Source of the DNA: Bacillus sp. FJAT-29937
GTDB taxonomy: Bacteria > Bacillota > Bacilli > Bacillales > Cytobacillaceae
NCBI RefSeq assembly: GCF_001509555.1
Contig: NZ_LMAS01000002.1
Coordinates: 361,981 to 425,980 of the forward strand
Direction of reading: 5' to 3'
DNA: 64,000 nt
How positions within the stretch are numbered: position 1 is the stretch's first letter; each line of letters opens with the position of its first letter. The translations under genes were made by a program, and so were the position numbers. This document shows positions 26,524-35,420 of the stretch, piece after piece. A model generated the notes under the pieces. That model was not told the DNA's origin. It saw only the letters and a program-made list of their open reading frames with translations, and made no database searches.

Positions 26524-27446
26524 GCGAAGGTGAAATGCTCATCATTAAAGTCCCTGGTAGCTCTGCGAATTTAGGACCAGGATTTGATTCAATTGGCCTT
26601 GCCCTGAATGTATATATAACTTTACAGGTTGAAAATGCAGATCATTGGGAGATTATCCCTATTTCAGAGCACCTGAATGTTTTTCCAAAAGATGAAACGA
26701 ATTATATCATCCAAATTGCGATGCAAACGGCAGAAAAATATAATCAAAAGCTGCCTGGTTGCAAGATTAGCGTAAGCAGCGATATTCCGCTTGCAAGAGG
26801 TTTAGGTTCAAGTGCCGCAGCCATTGTAGCTGGAATTGAATTAGCTGATTCACTTTGCAAACTTCAATTATCAGATCAAGAGAAATTGGAATTGGCTTCT
26901 AGAATCGAAGGGCATCCTGACAATGTCGGTGCCTCCCTTTTAGGGGGACTAATTGTCGGCTGTCAAAGAGGAGAAGAAGTAAGTGCTGAAGTCTTTAGCC
27001 ATTTAGCGTTAGATGTAATCGCCGTTGTGCCGAAAGAGGAACTATTAACGAAGGAATCCCGAGGTGTGTTGCCTAGCAGCCTTTCCTATAGTGATGCTGT
27101 ACAAGCGGGAGCGATCGGAAATGTTCTCATTGCCGCTCTATTTAGCAGCAACTTTGAGCTTGCTGGAAAAATGATGAAGGCGGATTTATACCATCATCCT
27201 TACAGGAAAGAGCTAGTTCCTCATATGGCCATTATTGAGGAAAAAGCAATTGACCTTGGCGCTTTTGGAGTAGCTTTGAGCGGTGCGGGTCCGACCGTGC
27301 TATGCTTAGCTGAAGAAGGCAAAGGGAAAGCTCTAGCTGAAGGGTTATCCAAGCTGTTTCCGGAAATGGATTGCCGCAGCTTGAAAATAGACCAGGCCGG
27401 CAGTCAAGTTTATACTGAATCACGAAACAGTCTTCTATGTAAATAA
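26520..27446 (+). CDS. thrB: Homoserine kinase
   Basis: This 308-residue GHMP kinase phosphorylates homoserine to O-phosphohomoserine, the substrate of ThrC. It has the N-terminal [19 protein letters not shown], the ATP-binding [17 protein letters not shown] (about 90-106), [14 protein letters not shown], and the C-terminal [14 protein letters not shown]. These match ThrB in the usual order. The start overlaps the thrC stop. It is the last gene of the hom operon and is followed within 10 bases by a bidirectional terminator. Confidence 0.95.
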   Translation: MSEGEMLIIKVPGSSANLGPGFDSIGLALNVYITLQVENADHWEIIPISEHLNVFPKDETNYIIQIAMQTAEKYNQKLPGCKISVSSDIPLARGLGSSAAAIVAGIELADSLCKLQLSDQEKLELASRIEGHPDNVGASLLGGLIVGCQRGEEVSAEVFSHLALDVIAVVPKEELLTKESRGVLPSSLSYSDAVQAGAIGNVLIAALFSSNFELAGKMMKADLYHHPYRKELVPHMAIIEEKAIDLGAFGVALSGAGPTVLCLAEEGKGKALAEGLSKLFPEMDCRSLKIDQAGSQVYTESRNSLLCK

Positions 27447-27451
27447 TAAAA

Positions 27452-27481
27452 AAAAGCGATGTCAGACGAGACATCGCTTTT
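27452..27481. terminator. Bidirectional terminator between thrB and yutI
   Basis: A perfect 12-bp stem AAAAGCGATGTC / GACATCGCTTTT with a 6-base loop and A/T runs on both sides separates the convergent genes. Confidence 0.92.
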
Positions 27482-27494
27482 ACCGTATTAAACA

Positions 27495-27734
27495 TTAGAA
27501 TACTTGTTCAACCTCTACAACACCAGGTACTTCTTCTAATAAAGCACGTTCAATACCTGCTTTAAGTGTGATTGTTGAACTTGGGCAAGTTCCGCATGCG
27601 CCTAGTAAGCGCAGTTTCACAATTCCATCCTCAACATCAACTAGTTCGCAGTCTCCTCCATCACGTAGAAGAAATGGGCGCAATTTATCTAATACTTCTT
27701 GAACTTGCTCAATCATTGTTGTTTGTTCAGGCAT
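27495..27734 (-). CDS. yutI: NifU-like Fe-S scaffold protein YutI
   Basis: This 79-residue protein is a NifU C-terminal domain. The cluster-binding pair of cysteines is in [16 protein letters not shown] (about 43-58), preceded by [17 protein letters not shown]. NifU/Nfu proteins bind or carry [4Fe-4S] clusters and pass them to target enzymes in the cytoplasm. AAAGGAGTAG lies before the ATG. Other Fe-S assembly genes nearby include yutM, which supports a housekeeping role. It is monocistronic and converges with thrB. Confidence 0.92.
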   Translation of the reverse strand: MPEQTTMIEQVQEVLDKLRPFLLRDGGDCELVDVEDGIVKLRLLGACGTCPSSTITLKAGIERALLEEVPGVVEVEQVF

Positions 27735-27890
27735 TTAAATCTACTCCTTTCTTTATATTTATTATAATCATTATAAGGAGAAAAATCTATTTAAAGAATT
27801 GGATTTCCGCTCAAATGCAAAATTACTAAGGTTTCTACCGTCATAATCATGTAAAATGAATATAATATTCATTTTAAGGAGGAATAGGGA

Positions 27891-28214
27891 ATGCAAAGAC
27901 AAGTGGAATTAACTATTTATGGAGCGGAGGTATTATGCCCAAGCTGTGTAAACCTTCCTTCTTCAAAGGAAACATATGAGTGGCTTCAGGCTGCACTCGG
28001 TCGAAAGTATCCAGACCAGCCTTTCACAATTACGTATGTGGACATCCACAATCCACCCGAAGAAGCTGAGAAACGGGAGTTTGCTCAAAGGGTAATTGAA
28101 GAGGATATGTTTTATCCGGTCGTCTTAATTGAAGATGAAGTAGTGGGAGAAGGCAATCCGAAGCTGAAAACCATTTATTCAGTAATGGAAAAACACGGAT
28201 ATAAAGCAGAATAG
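27891..28214 (+). CDS. yuzD: YuzD family (DUF1462) thioredoxin-fold protein
   Basis: This 107-residue protein belongs to DUF1462, known from B. subtilis YuzD. It has a thioredoxin-like beta-alpha start (VELTIYGAEVLCPSCVNLPSS) with a CPSC pair at about residues 17-20, a proline-bearing strand FYPVVLIEDEVVGEGNP, and a C-terminal helix. A disulfide or Fe-S-related role is possible from the CxxC and its position beside yutI, but the function is not established. AAGGAGGAATAGGG precedes the ATG. It is transcribed divergently from yutI. Confidence 0.85.
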   Translation: MQRQVELTIYGAEVLCPSCVNLPSSKETYEWLQAALGRKYPDQPFTITYVDIHNPPEEAEKREFAQRVIEEDMFYPVVLIEDEVVGEGNPKLKTIYSVMEKHGYKAE

Positions 28215-28215
28215 C

Positions 28216-28252
28216 AAAAATGAGCATTTCCGAAAAGGAGATGCTCATTTTT
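28216..28252. terminator. Bidirectional terminator between yuzD and yutJ
   Basis: A 12-bp perfect stem AAAAATGAGCAT (28216-28227) / ATGCTCATTTTT (28241-28252) lies between the convergent genes. Confidence 0.92.
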
Positions 28253-28265
28253 AATGCCGGCTTTC

Positions 28266-29333
28266 TTATCCTCTGTGAAATTTATACATCCAAAGGATTC
28301 CTGATTTAAGGAGTCTAGCAACTCGGCCTGTAATGGCTCGATCAGCAACGACACCGAATCCGTGCTTACTGCCTAAGGAGCCAAGTACACCCTTTAGCTT
28401 GATCGTTGGAAGTGATTCAGGAAGTTCCTCACCTTTCCAACGTTTCAATAGGATTTGCACTATTTGCTCAGCCTGTCCTTCAGCCAGCTGGGCACTTGGT
28501 GCATGTGGAAGGCTTGCACAATCTCCGACAACATACACATGTTCATCCCCAGGAAGGTTATGATGCTTAGTTAGAATAACACGCCCTTGAGGGTCCTTTT
28601 CAACATCCATATCACGAACGACCTTATTAGGCTGAATGCCGGCAGTCCATACGATGGCATCACATGGAACGGGCTCATCATGATTAAAAAGGACATTTTC
28701 TTCTACACGGGTAATATTAGAATGACTGACAACTTCTATCCCATGGTTGTTAAACCAGTTTTCAACATACATGCTTAATCTTTCGGGAAAGGCAGAAAGG
28801 ATATGGCTCCCTCTGTCAAATAATTTAATGTTTAAATCCGAACGGCTTTCATGCAGCTCAGATGCAATTTCAACCCCGCTTAATCCAGCACCGACAATTC
28901 CAACGACAGACCCTGGAGTTAAGTTATTTAAAGCCTGGTATGTGGCTCGAGACTTTTCAATGGTTTGAATGCTTAACGTGAATTCGTCTGCACCAGGCAC
29001 ATTATGATATTTATCTTCACAGCCTAAACCTATAATTAAGTCATCATAATGAACCGAAGTGCCTTCAAGCAGGTCTACCTTTTTGTTAGTAAGATCAATG
29101 CCGGTGATTTCGCCAAACTTCACTTCTAGTCTTGGGTGTTCAGGATAGGCCACCCTTACATGCTGATCAGAGATTGTCCCAGCAGCTAATGCGTAATATT
29201 CTGTTTTCAAACAATGATAAGGTACTCGATCGATTAAAGTGATGGAAACATCATCTGGAAGCTGATTGGGAAGAAGACGTTCAATGGCTCGCATCCCGCC
29301 ATAGCCTCCGCCCAGAATTACAAGGTTTTTCAT
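28266..29333 (-). CDS. yutJ: NADH dehydrogenase-like FAD oxidoreductase YutJ
   Basis: This 355-residue flavoprotein is of the NDH-2-like pyridine nucleotide-disulfide oxidoreductase class. It has the FAD loop LVILGGGYGGMRA (residues 4-16), the NAD loop VGIVGAGLSGVEIA, the ATG-type strand AIVWTAGIQPN, and the second FAD motif VYVVGDCASLPHAP. The C-terminus is shorter and less amphipathic than in true NDH-2. B. subtilis YutJ has this position and length. AAAGGGGATA precedes the ATG. The electron acceptor is not known; quinone is possible. Confidence 0.86.
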   Translation of the reverse strand: MKNLVILGGGYGGMRAIERLLPNQLPDDVSITLIDRVPYHCLKTEYYALAAGTISDQHVRVAYPEHPRLEVKFGEITGIDLTNKKVDLLEGTSVHYDDLIIGLGCEDKYHNVPGADEFTLSIQTIEKSRATYQALNNLTPGSVVGIVGAGLSGVEIASELHESRSDLNIKLFDRGSHILSAFPERLSMYVENWFNNHGIEVVSHSNITRVEENVLFNHDEPVPCDAIVWTAGIQPNKVVRDMDVEKDPQGRVILTKHHNLPGDEHVYVVGDCASLPHAPSAQLAEGQAEQIVQILLKRWKGEELPESLPTIKLKGVLGSLGSKHGFGVVADRAITGRVARLLKSGILWMYKFHRG

Positions 29334-29623
29334 ATTGTATCCCCTTTATGTCCATTCTGAAAAAACTTTGCTGAAATTGTATATGTAAATCGCTATTCCC
29401 ATAGAAAGTATAACTAAATTGTCATAAAATCACAACCTTAATAAGATTGAAGCTTGACAATACAATCCATATGATGTAATACTGGAATATTTTTTGTTCC
29501 TATACGTTTTACTAATAAAAGTTAAAAATATTGCAGAAATCTGTGAAAAAAGGTAGCATGAAAAAGGGTTTATGTTTAAATATGAAGTATTCGGATTGAT
29601 TGCTTCAGGCTGAGGTGATTGTA

Positions 29624-29863
29624 GTGATAAAGCCCATCATTGAGTTTTGTGTCAGCAATTTGGCGAGCGGATCTCAAAAGGCGCTTGAAATATTAGAGAA
29701 GGATTATGACCTCGATGTTATTGAATATGGATGTTTAGGCTATTGCGGAAAATGTGCATCTGCCTTATTTGCTCTCGTAAATGGGGAGGTAGTTACAGGG
29801 GAAACTCCTGATGAACTAGTTGAAAATATCTATCAATATTTAGAGGAAAATCCAATGTTTTAA
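29624..29863 (+). CDS. yuzB: YuzB family (DUF1450) protein
   Basis: This 79-residue protein matches YuzB (DUF1450): [16 protein letters not shown] at the N-terminus, [22 protein letters not shown] in the middle with a C-x3-C-x2-C arrangement, and [12 protein letters not shown] at the end. The conserved cysteines suggest a small thioredoxin-like ferredoxin fold or metal site, but no function is assigned. The GTG at 29624 is the start, because GAGGTGATT lies 6 to 7 bases upstream and the family begins with M-[IK]-P. The longer frame from 29600 has no ribosome site. Confidence 0.88.
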   Translation: MIKPIIEFCVSNLASGSQKALEILEKDYDLDVIEYGCLGYCGKCASALFALVNGEVVTGETPDELVENIYQYLEENPMF

Positions 29864-29880
29864 TATATTTTTTAAAAATG

Positions 29881-29959
29881 GGGTGATAAAAAGATTTTGC
29901 CGTTCATCATAACAAGTTTCAGCTTGTCATGAAAAGGTTGGCATTTCTTCTTATCACCC
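29881..29959. terminator. Long nested hairpin between yuzB and the DUF2225 gene
   Basis: GGGTGATAA (29881-29889) pairs with TTATCACCC (29951-29959), with an inner hairpin formed by CATAACAAG and CTTGTCATG. It is larger than a usual terminator and lies between convergent genes. Confidence 0.75.
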
Positions 29960-29964
29960 TTTTC

Positions 29965-30663
29965 TTAAACTTGCTTAGCAGTCTTCTGGCTGTCACGCAT
30001 TTCATACCATCTCTCCCTAGCCATTTCGATAATCCCCGATTCGATCGACCGATTTTGCTGTTCAATCACCTTTGAAAAGAACTTAACAGCTTGGTCATTT
30101 CGATGAGTTCGTCTAGAAAGCTCGCCTATTAAATACATAAGCTTCACTTCAGAAACTTGTGTACCCCTAAAATCATCTGCCATATATGAATCTACATACG
30201 TTTTTACTGCCAGCTTCAAAAATCTTTGTTCCTGTTCCTCATTTTCCAGGATTCGGTAGATCCACGCTAACCTCATATACATGCCTGCAATGGTGATATG
30301 CTTCTCTTTTTTCAGCAGGCCGCAATAGACGGCTAATTTATATGTTTTGATGGCATCTCTTAATTTACGCTTCTGTCCAAGATCTTGGGGACTCCATTGG
30401 TCACAAACCTGAGCTTGTATGTCTTCAATCGTTCCGGGTGGAAAATAGGGAGAAAAATCGCTTGTTGAAGAGTATCCGCAATGAGGGCAAACTTCAACGT
30501 GATAAAGGATCGGATTGGCTTCCTCAGAGGTATATTTAGGGCAGAAATCAGTGTCATAGTTCTTTACCTTTATAAACCTAGAACGCAGTTTTTTGCTAGT
30601 AAACGATTTTTTACACATTTTACATTCGCACTTTTTGTCAAAGATGGGTTCAATTTCAATCAT
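29965..30663 (-). CDS. DUF2225 family protein with zinc-ribbon-like N-terminus
   Basis: This 232-residue protein belongs to DUF2225. Two cysteine pairs stand near the N-terminus (CKMCKKSF at about 14-21 and CPHCGYSS at about 58-65), which suggests a zinc-ribbon. The rest is helical with TPR-like repeats (RDAIKTYKLAVYCGLL, YMRLAWIYRIL, YLIGELSRRTHRNDQAVKFFSKVI). A protein-interaction role is likely; no enzymatic motif is present. AGGAGGCAATC precedes the ATG. It is divergent from yutM. Confidence 0.8.
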   Translation of the reverse strand: MIEIEPIFDKKCECKMCKKSFTSKKLRSRFIKVKNYDTDFCPKYTSEEANPILYHVEVCPHCGYSSTSDFSPYFPPGTIEDIQAQVCDQWSPQDLGQKRKLRDAIKTYKLAVYCGLLKKEKHITIAGMYMRLAWIYRILENEEQEQRFLKLAVKTYVDSYMADDFRGTQVSEVKLMYLIGELSRRTHRNDQAVKFFSKVIEQQNRSIESGIIEMARERWYEMRDSQKTAKQV

Positions 30664-30932
30664 CGTGATTGCCTCCTAGGAAAATCGGTTCAGTTTTTCT
30701 GCAAGTTATATATACCATTATAACTAAAATTAACCTTTATTGCATGATAAAAGCACTATGTTATCTTTTTCGGAACCTTAAATGCAATTATATTTGTTAG
30801 AAACTGATTAGTTGAGGTCACGAACTGTAGTGTATATACTATTATAGAAAGAGGATGTTTTCATAGTTTATACCGTGATTAAGTTTAAATTAAGGATTTA
30901 CAATCATAAATGAATTAAAGGAGTGAAGTTAA

Positions 30933-31295
30933 ATGAGTGAAGTTGTTATTTTGACAGAAGCTGCTGCTTCGCAAATTAAAGATATGATGAAGGCTAACGA
31001 AGAGGAAACTGCCTTATTGCGGGTCTCTGTAAAAGGCGGGGGCTGCAGCGGATTATCTTATGGGATGGGTTTTGCCCATGAAGTAGAAGAAAATGATAGC
31101 CAATTCGAGCAGCATGGAATCAAAATTGTTGTTAGCAAAGAGGACGCACAGATCCTGAATGGAACAAAAATTGACTATAAGCAATCGATGATGGGCGGCG
31201 GGTTTACGATTGATAACCCGAATGCGATCGCGTCATGCGGATGCGGGTCTTCCTTCAGAACTGCCGCCGCGGCAGGTACACCAGAGGAATGTTAA
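30933..31295 (+). CDS. yutM: HesB/IscA/SufA-type Fe-S assembly protein YutM
   Basis: This 120-residue A-type Fe-S carrier has the three family cysteines: KGGGCSGLSYGM (C about 38) and the C-terminal CGCGSSF pair (about 102 and 104). The stretch GFTIDNPNAIASCGCG is typical. A-type proteins receive [4Fe-4S] or iron and deliver it to apo-enzymes in the cytosol. AAAGGAGTGAAG precedes the ATG. Sequence and length closely follow B. subtilis YutM (120 residues). A hairpin separates it from yumC. Confidence 0.93.
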   Translation: MSEVVILTEAAASQIKDMMKANEEETALLRVSVKGGGCSGLSYGMGFAHEVEENDSQFEQHGIKIVVSKEDAQILNGTKIDYKQSMMGGGFTIDNPNAIASCGCGSSFRTAAAAGTPEEC

Positions 31296-31300
31296 TAAAT

Positions 31301-31323
31301 TAGGGTGCCCTTTAGGCACCCTT
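31301..31323. terminator. Short bidirectional terminator between yutM and yumC
   Basis: GGGTGCC (31303-31309) pairs with GGCACCC (31315-31321) around a 5-base loop, flanked by T/A on both sides. It separates convergent genes. Confidence 0.75.
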
Positions 31324-31328
31324 AATGG

Positions 31329-32324
31329 TTAGTCAAACATAGAGCTGCTGTGCATTGGCTGGATTTTAGCCTTTGGATCGATGTATGCTTTTGCATTGTT
31401 GACCGCTGTAGGAGCTTCACCAAATCCGCATGCAATTAGCTTTACTTTCCCTTCATACGTGCAAATATCTCCAGCTGCATAAATGCCTGGAATATTTGTT
31501 TCCATTTTGGAATTGACAACGATTGAGTTCTTTTCAATGGTAAGACCCCATTCTTTAATAGGGCCAAGGGAAGAAACGAATCCGTAGTTGCAGATGACTG
31601 CGTCTACATCAATTGTTTCCCTTGTCTTATCATTTGCACCTTCTAGTACTACTTGGCTTATGCCCTTGTCATCGCCGATTAATTCGGCAGGGACAAATGG
31701 TGTTTTAATATTCACTTTAGAATTGTGAAGATTTTCAACGCTATGCTCATGGGCACGGAATTTATCGCGACGATGAACGATTGTTACTTTCTCAGCAATC
31801 GGCTCTAGCATAAGCGCCCAGTCAACAGCAGAGTCCCCTCCGCCAAATACAACAACTTTTTGACGAGCGAATTGATTGAGGTCATCAATAAAATAGTGAA
31901 GGTTTTTTCCTTCATATTGTGCCGCACTTGCTAATTCAAGGCGTCGAGGTTGGAAGGCACCGTTTCCTGCCGTTATAATAACCGTTTTCGTATAATGTAT
32001 TTCTTTATTCGTTGTTAGCTTAAAAAGGCCGTTTGCCTGCTTTTCAAGCTTCTCTACAGACTGTTCAAGTGCAGTTGCGGGTGCGAACTTAGCCATTTGC
32101 TCTTTCAAATTATTTATTAATTCTTGAGCGCGGACTTTTGGAAATCCTGCTACATCATATATGTACTTCTCAGGATATAGGGCTGATAATTGGCCGCCAA
32201 GCTGTGGCAAGCTTTCTATAATTTTAACAGAAGCCTGCCTCATTCCGCCGTAGAATGCAGTAAATAAACCAGCAGGACCTCCGCCAATAATCGTTATATC
32301 AAATACTCTTTGATCTTCTTTCAC
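31329..32324 (-). CDS. yumC: Ferredoxin/flavodoxin-NADP+ reductase (YumC type)
   Basis: This 331-residue protein is a thioredoxin-reductase-like ferredoxin-NADP+ reductase. It has the FAD loop [29 protein letters not shown], the NADPH loop [27 protein letters not shown], and the second FAD motif [17 protein letters not shown]. It lacks the CxxC of thioredoxin reductases, as FNR members do. The GTG at 32324 is chosen because GGGGGG lies upstream and B. subtilis YumC begins just here; the longer frame to 32393 has unlike residues. It supplies or recycles reduced ferredoxin or flavodoxin. Confidence 0.92.
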   Translation of the reverse strand: MKEDQRVFDITIIGGGPAGLFTAFYGGMRQASVKIIESLPQLGGQLSALYPEKYIYDVAGFPKVRAQELINNLKEQMAKFAPATALEQSVEKLEKQANGLFKLTTNKEIHYTKTVIITAGNGAFQPRRLELASAAQYEGKNLHYFIDDLNQFARQKVVVFGGGDSAVDWALMLEPIAEKVTIVHRRDKFRAHEHSVENLHNSKVNIKTPFVPAELIGDDKGISQVVLEGANDKTRETIDVDAVICNYGFVSSLGPIKEWGLTIEKNSIVVNSKMETNIPGIYAAGDICTYEGKVKLIACGFGEAPTAVNNAKAYIDPKAKIQPMHSSSMFD

Positions 32325-32545
32325 TACATAACCCCCCAACCATGATAGTGCAATTTCACAGTATATAATAACATATTTTTCTACAAACCTCACTTCCTTG
32401 TTAATAATATTATGAATAAACGAAACATTTAAGTAATAATTTCACCATAACGGCCCGAATTTTCCGAATATTTTCCTTTCACGTTTTTAGGCTTGAAATC
32501 CATATCAAAAAAGAATAATATGAGGGTAGATAGAATGTTAATTTT

Positions 32546-32563
32546 TTGTGACAAATTTCTTAA
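32546..32563. promoter_or_regulatory. Rex/Fnr-like operator 1 upstream of yumB
   Basis: TTGTGA-N6-TCTTAA (32546-32563) matches the Rex consensus TTGTGA-N6-TCACAA at 10 of 12 defined positions. The surrounding gap (32325-32677, over 300 bases) holds the second site below, a TTGACA at 32570 without a clear -10, and otherwise nothing I can identify. Confidence 0.3.
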
Positions 32564-32579
32564 TTTTTTTTGACATCTT

Positions 32580-32597
32580 AAGTGAATTACATCACAA
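32580..32597. promoter_or_regulatory. Rex/Fnr-like operator 2 upstream of yumB
   Basis: AAGTGA-N6-TCACAA (32580-32597) matches Rex at 10 of 12 positions and the Fnr/Crp-type TGTGA-N6-TCACA at 9 of 10. It overlaps the region just after a TTGACA (32570). Rex controls an NADH dehydrogenase gene in B. subtilis, so a site here is sensible. Confidence 0.4.
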
Positions 32598-32677
32598 ACT
32601 CTTGATAACCAAAAAGTATTAAGAGTAACGTGAATCGGTAATAATAAATAAAACTTCTAAAAGGTGGAAGATATACA

Positions 32678-33895
32678 TTGAGAAAACAAAAGATTGTCAT
32701 ATTAGGAGCAGGTTATGGCGGCTTAATGACAGCGACTCGGTTACAAAGGGCAATAGGGGTCAATGAAGCCGATATCGTCTTAGTTAACAAAAATGATTAT
32801 CATTATGAAACAACGTGGCTGCACGAAGCATCTGCAGGAACTCTTCATCATGACCGAGTGAGATATGATATTAAAACGGTCATTGATCAAAACAAGGTTG
32901 ATTTTATTAAAGATACAGCAGTAGAAGTAAAAACAGAAGAGAAAAAAGTTATTCTTGCAAATGGTGAGATTGATTATGATTATTTAGTCGTTGCTCTTGG
33001 CGGTGAATCTGAAACATTTGGCATTAAAGGCTTAAAAGAATACGCATTCTCAATTGTGAACGTGAACTCTGCACGACAAATCCGTGAACATATCGAATAT
33101 CAATTTGCCATTTATAATACAGAAGCTGAGAAAAAAGATGAGCGTTTAACCATAGTTGTTGGCGGAGCTGGCTTCACTGGAATCGAATTCCTTGGTGAAT
33201 TAGGAAACCGTATTCCGGAACTATGCAATGAGTATGACGTTGATTACGAAAAGGTAAAGGTCATCTGTGTGGAAGCTGCACCTATGGTTCTGCCTGGGTT
33301 TGATCCTGAGCTAGTGGAGTATGCTGTAGCTCATTTGGAGAAAAAAGGCGTTGAATTCCGCATTGGCACTGCAATTAAAGAGTGTACTCCTGATGGAATT
33401 ATTGTAGGAAAAGGCGAGGAAGAAGTAGAAGAAATTAAAGCAGGTACAGTCATCTGGGCAGCTGGTGTACGCGGGAACTCACTTATTGAGAAATCAGGCT
33501 TTGAAGCCATGCGAGGCCGTGTAAAGGTTCAGCCGGATTTAAGAGCACCTGGCCATGACGATGTATTTATTATCGGGGACTGCGCGCTTGTTATTAACGA
33601 AGAAATTAATCGTCCTTACCCTCCAACTGCACAAATTGCTATGCAGCAAGGTGAGGTTTGTGCCAGAAACATTACTGCGCTTATTCGCAATAAAACGGAG
33701 CTGGAATCGTTCAAGCCAGATATTAAAGGGACTGTATGTTCTCTAGGGGAAGACGATGCAATTGGAGTTGCGTTCGGAAAGAAAATGGTTGGCACAAAAG
33801 CTTCATTCATGAAGAAAGTTATCGACAACCGTTCCCTCTATATGATTGGCGGCCCATCACTAGTTATGAAAAAAGGGAAATTTAATTTTTTATAA
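32678..33895 (+). CDS. yumB: NADH dehydrogenase type II-like protein YumB
   Basis: This 405-residue flavoprotein is of the NDH-2 family, which passes electrons from NADH to quinone at the inner face of the membrane. It has [36 protein letters not shown], the NADH loop [27 protein letters not shown], and [13 protein letters not shown] followed by [11 protein letters not shown]. The last motif is typical of true NDH-2 quinone sites. The TTG start is supported by AAAGGTGG. Upstream there are two Rex-like palindromes. It is divergent from yumC. Confidence 0.9.
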   Translation: MRKQKIVILGAGYGGLMTATRLQRAIGVNEADIVLVNKNDYHYETTWLHEASAGTLHHDRVRYDIKTVIDQNKVDFIKDTAVEVKTEEKKVILANGEIDYDYLVVALGGESETFGIKGLKEYAFSIVNVNSARQIREHIEYQFAIYNTEAEKKDERLTIVVGGAGFTGIEFLGELGNRIPELCNEYDVDYEKVKVICVEAAPMVLPGFDPELVEYAVAHLEKKGVEFRIGTAIKECTPDGIIVGKGEEEVEEIKAGTVIWAAGVRGNSLIEKSGFEAMRGRVKVQPDLRAPGHDDVFIIGDCALVINEEINRPYPPTAQIAMQQGEVCARNITALIRNKTELESFKPDIKGTVCSLGEDDAIGVAFGKKMVGTKASFMKKVIDNRSLYMIGGPSLVMKKGKFNFL

Positions 33896-33908
33896 AATCG
33901 ATTGAATG

Positions 33909-33946
33909 AAAAGCCTGAGGATAGCAAGTTCCTTAGGTTTTTTTTT
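33909..33946 (+). terminator. Terminator after yumB
   Basis: AAGCCTGAGGA pairs with TCCTTAGGTTT through G-U pairs and is followed by about eight T. Confidence 0.75.
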
Positions 33947-33956
33947 ATAAAAGTAA

Positions 33957-34037
33957 ACGTGCAAATAAAATGATTAACGTGCATAAATCAGAGATATCGT
34001 GCAAATAAAAAAAATAACGCGCATAAAATCAAAAAGC
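33957..34037. repeat. Four tandem repeats of exactly 20-bp period
   Basis: The core CGTGCAAATAAA (or CGTGCATAAATC, CGCGCATAAAATC) starts at 33958, 33978, 33998 and 34018, so the period is exactly 20 bp. Copies diverge in their second half. The array lies between the yumB terminator and yuiB and codes for nothing. Confidence 0.85.
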
Positions 34038-34136
34038 ATATAACTAAATAGGACAATTTAACCCAATATAATAATTGACTCCCAAATCTACATTAAGTAC
34101 ACTAATTATTGATGTGCTGAGGGAGGAACGGAATCA

Positions 34137-34460
34137 ATGCAGATGACTATTTTCGTATTGCCAATTTCCATGCTGCTATTTTTTGTGTTGTTTTTTGGAA
34201 TTGGATTTATTTTAAATATGCTGTTGAGAATGTCATGGATCATGGCAATTATCTACCCAATTGTTGCAATACTAATCATTGATAAGGTGCGTTTTATTGA
34301 GTATTTTCAAAAGACTAAAGAATCGTTTTCAAGCTTGGGAAATGAATTAGCCCAGCTCGCCACAGCGGATGTACTGATTTTGAGCAGCGGGATGGCAGGT
34401 GCCATAGTGGCAGGAATAACGATTAAAGTTCTTCGTAAAAAAGGGTATCAAATGTTTTAA
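34137..34460 (+). CDS. yuiB: Small membrane protein YuiB
   Basis: This 107-residue protein has three hydrophobic segments: about 5-30, 37-50, and a C-terminal one in LILSSGMAGAIVAGITIKVL. It ends LRKKGYQMF, as B. subtilis YuiB does. No function is known. GGGAGGAA stands before the ATG. The small yuiA gene, which lies nearby in B. subtilis, was not seen in the gap after yumB; a 20-bp tandem repeat is there instead. It is followed by its own hairpin terminator, so it is probably monocistronic. Confidence 0.8.
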   Translation: MQMTIFVLPISMLLFFVLFFGIGFILNMLLRMSWIMAIIYPIVAILIIDKVRFIEYFQKTKESFSSLGNELAQLATADVLILSSGMAGAIVAGITIKVLRKKGYQMF

Positions 34461-34480
34461 AAATACTTTCTATGAGTTGG

Positions 34481-34509
34481 AAATCTCTGCATTTAGCGGG
34501 GATTTTTTA
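34481..34509 (+). terminator. Terminator after yuiB
   Basis: AAATCTCTGC (34481-34490) pairs with GCGGGGATTT (34496-34505) with G-U pairs, then T residues. Confidence 0.7.
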
Positions 34510-34661
34510 TTTGTTAAAATTCAGGGAAAGCTTTATAAATTATAGGTTTTTTGGATCAAAAATGACCATTTTCAGACAATTTAATTTATTTTTTTGGCCC
34601 TTCCATGAATAATCTCTTGAAAGTTGGAGATGAATATTCTTGGGAGGAGTGAAATAAAAAT

Positions 34662-35378
34662 ATGAATAGAATAAAAACTTGGACAAGACGTGTAATCATG
34701 TCAACTTTATTTTTAGCAGCTTTATTAACAACCTTTCAATCCATTTCTGGAGTACATGCAAAATCAATCGTCAATTATTTTAATAGCGATGATTTTCGTC
34801 AAAGTAAGAATTCAGATGACCATCCTTTTAATCATACGTTTAAGAGTGTGGGTATCGCCTATAAATATTTAAAGCAGATTGCAAATGTAGATTTAAAAAT
34901 TTCTTCTAGTCAGGCGGTATCTGGAACACCGCCAAAATTAGAGGAGGCCATTGATTGGTCACAATATCCGGTGAAACAAGTAATAGCTACAGGTTATACC
35001 GCTTTCTATGAATCAACAGGGAAAAATCCTGGCCATCCTGGATTCGGTATTACATATTCAGGCGTAAAGGTGAAAAGAGATTTATATTCAACAGTAGCAG
35101 CAGATTTAAATGTATTCCCAATTGGAACGATCATTTTTGTCCCTGATTATGGATATGGAGTCGTTGCTGATAAAGGGGGAGCAATTAAAGGAAATAAGGT
35201 TGACCTCTATTTTGAAACAGTCGATGATGTTTATAATGAATGGGGAAAAAGAACAATTGAAGTTTATGTAGTTGAAATGGGTGACGGATCTCTTACCGAA
35301 GAAGAATTACATGCTTTAAATGAAAATGAATCCATGCAGGTTTTTCGTCAGCAATATATTAAATCAGAGCGAAAATAA
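34662..35378 (+). CDS. yuiC: Secreted 3D-domain protein YuiC (Sps-type lytic transglycosylase)
   Basis: This 238-residue protein has an N-terminal signal peptide (basic [11 protein letters not shown], hydrophobic core to about residue 26, cleavage likely after VHA at about 32). The C-terminal 3D domain contains [19 protein letters not shown] and the aspartate-rich [18 protein letters not shown], followed by VEVY-type strand TIEVYVVEM. YuiC is described as a stationary-phase-survival (Sps) protein related in fold to MltA lytic transglycosylases that act on peptidoglycan. It works outside the membrane. TGGGAGGAG lies before the ATG. A 15-bp terminator follows. Confidence 0.88.
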   Translation: MNRIKTWTRRVIMSTLFLAALLTTFQSISGVHAKSIVNYFNSDDFRQSKNSDDHPFNHTFKSVGIAYKYLKQIANVDLKISSSQAVSGTPPKLEEAIDWSQYPVKQVIATGYTAFYESTGKNPGHPGFGITYSGVKVKRDLYSTVAADLNVFPIGTIIFVPDYGYGVVADKGGAIKGNKVDLYFETVDDVYNEWGKRTIEVYVVEMGDGSLTEEELHALNENESMQVFRQQYIKSERK

Positions 35379-35380
35379 AA

Positions 35381-35420
35381 AAAACAGGCAAATCCACGGA
35401 TAACGGATTTGCCTGTTTTT
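35381..35420. terminator. Strong bidirectional terminator after yuiC
   Basis: A perfect 15-bp stem, AAAACAGGCAAATCC (35381-35395) with GGATTTGCCTGTTTT (35405-35419), lies between convergent genes. Confidence 0.93.
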
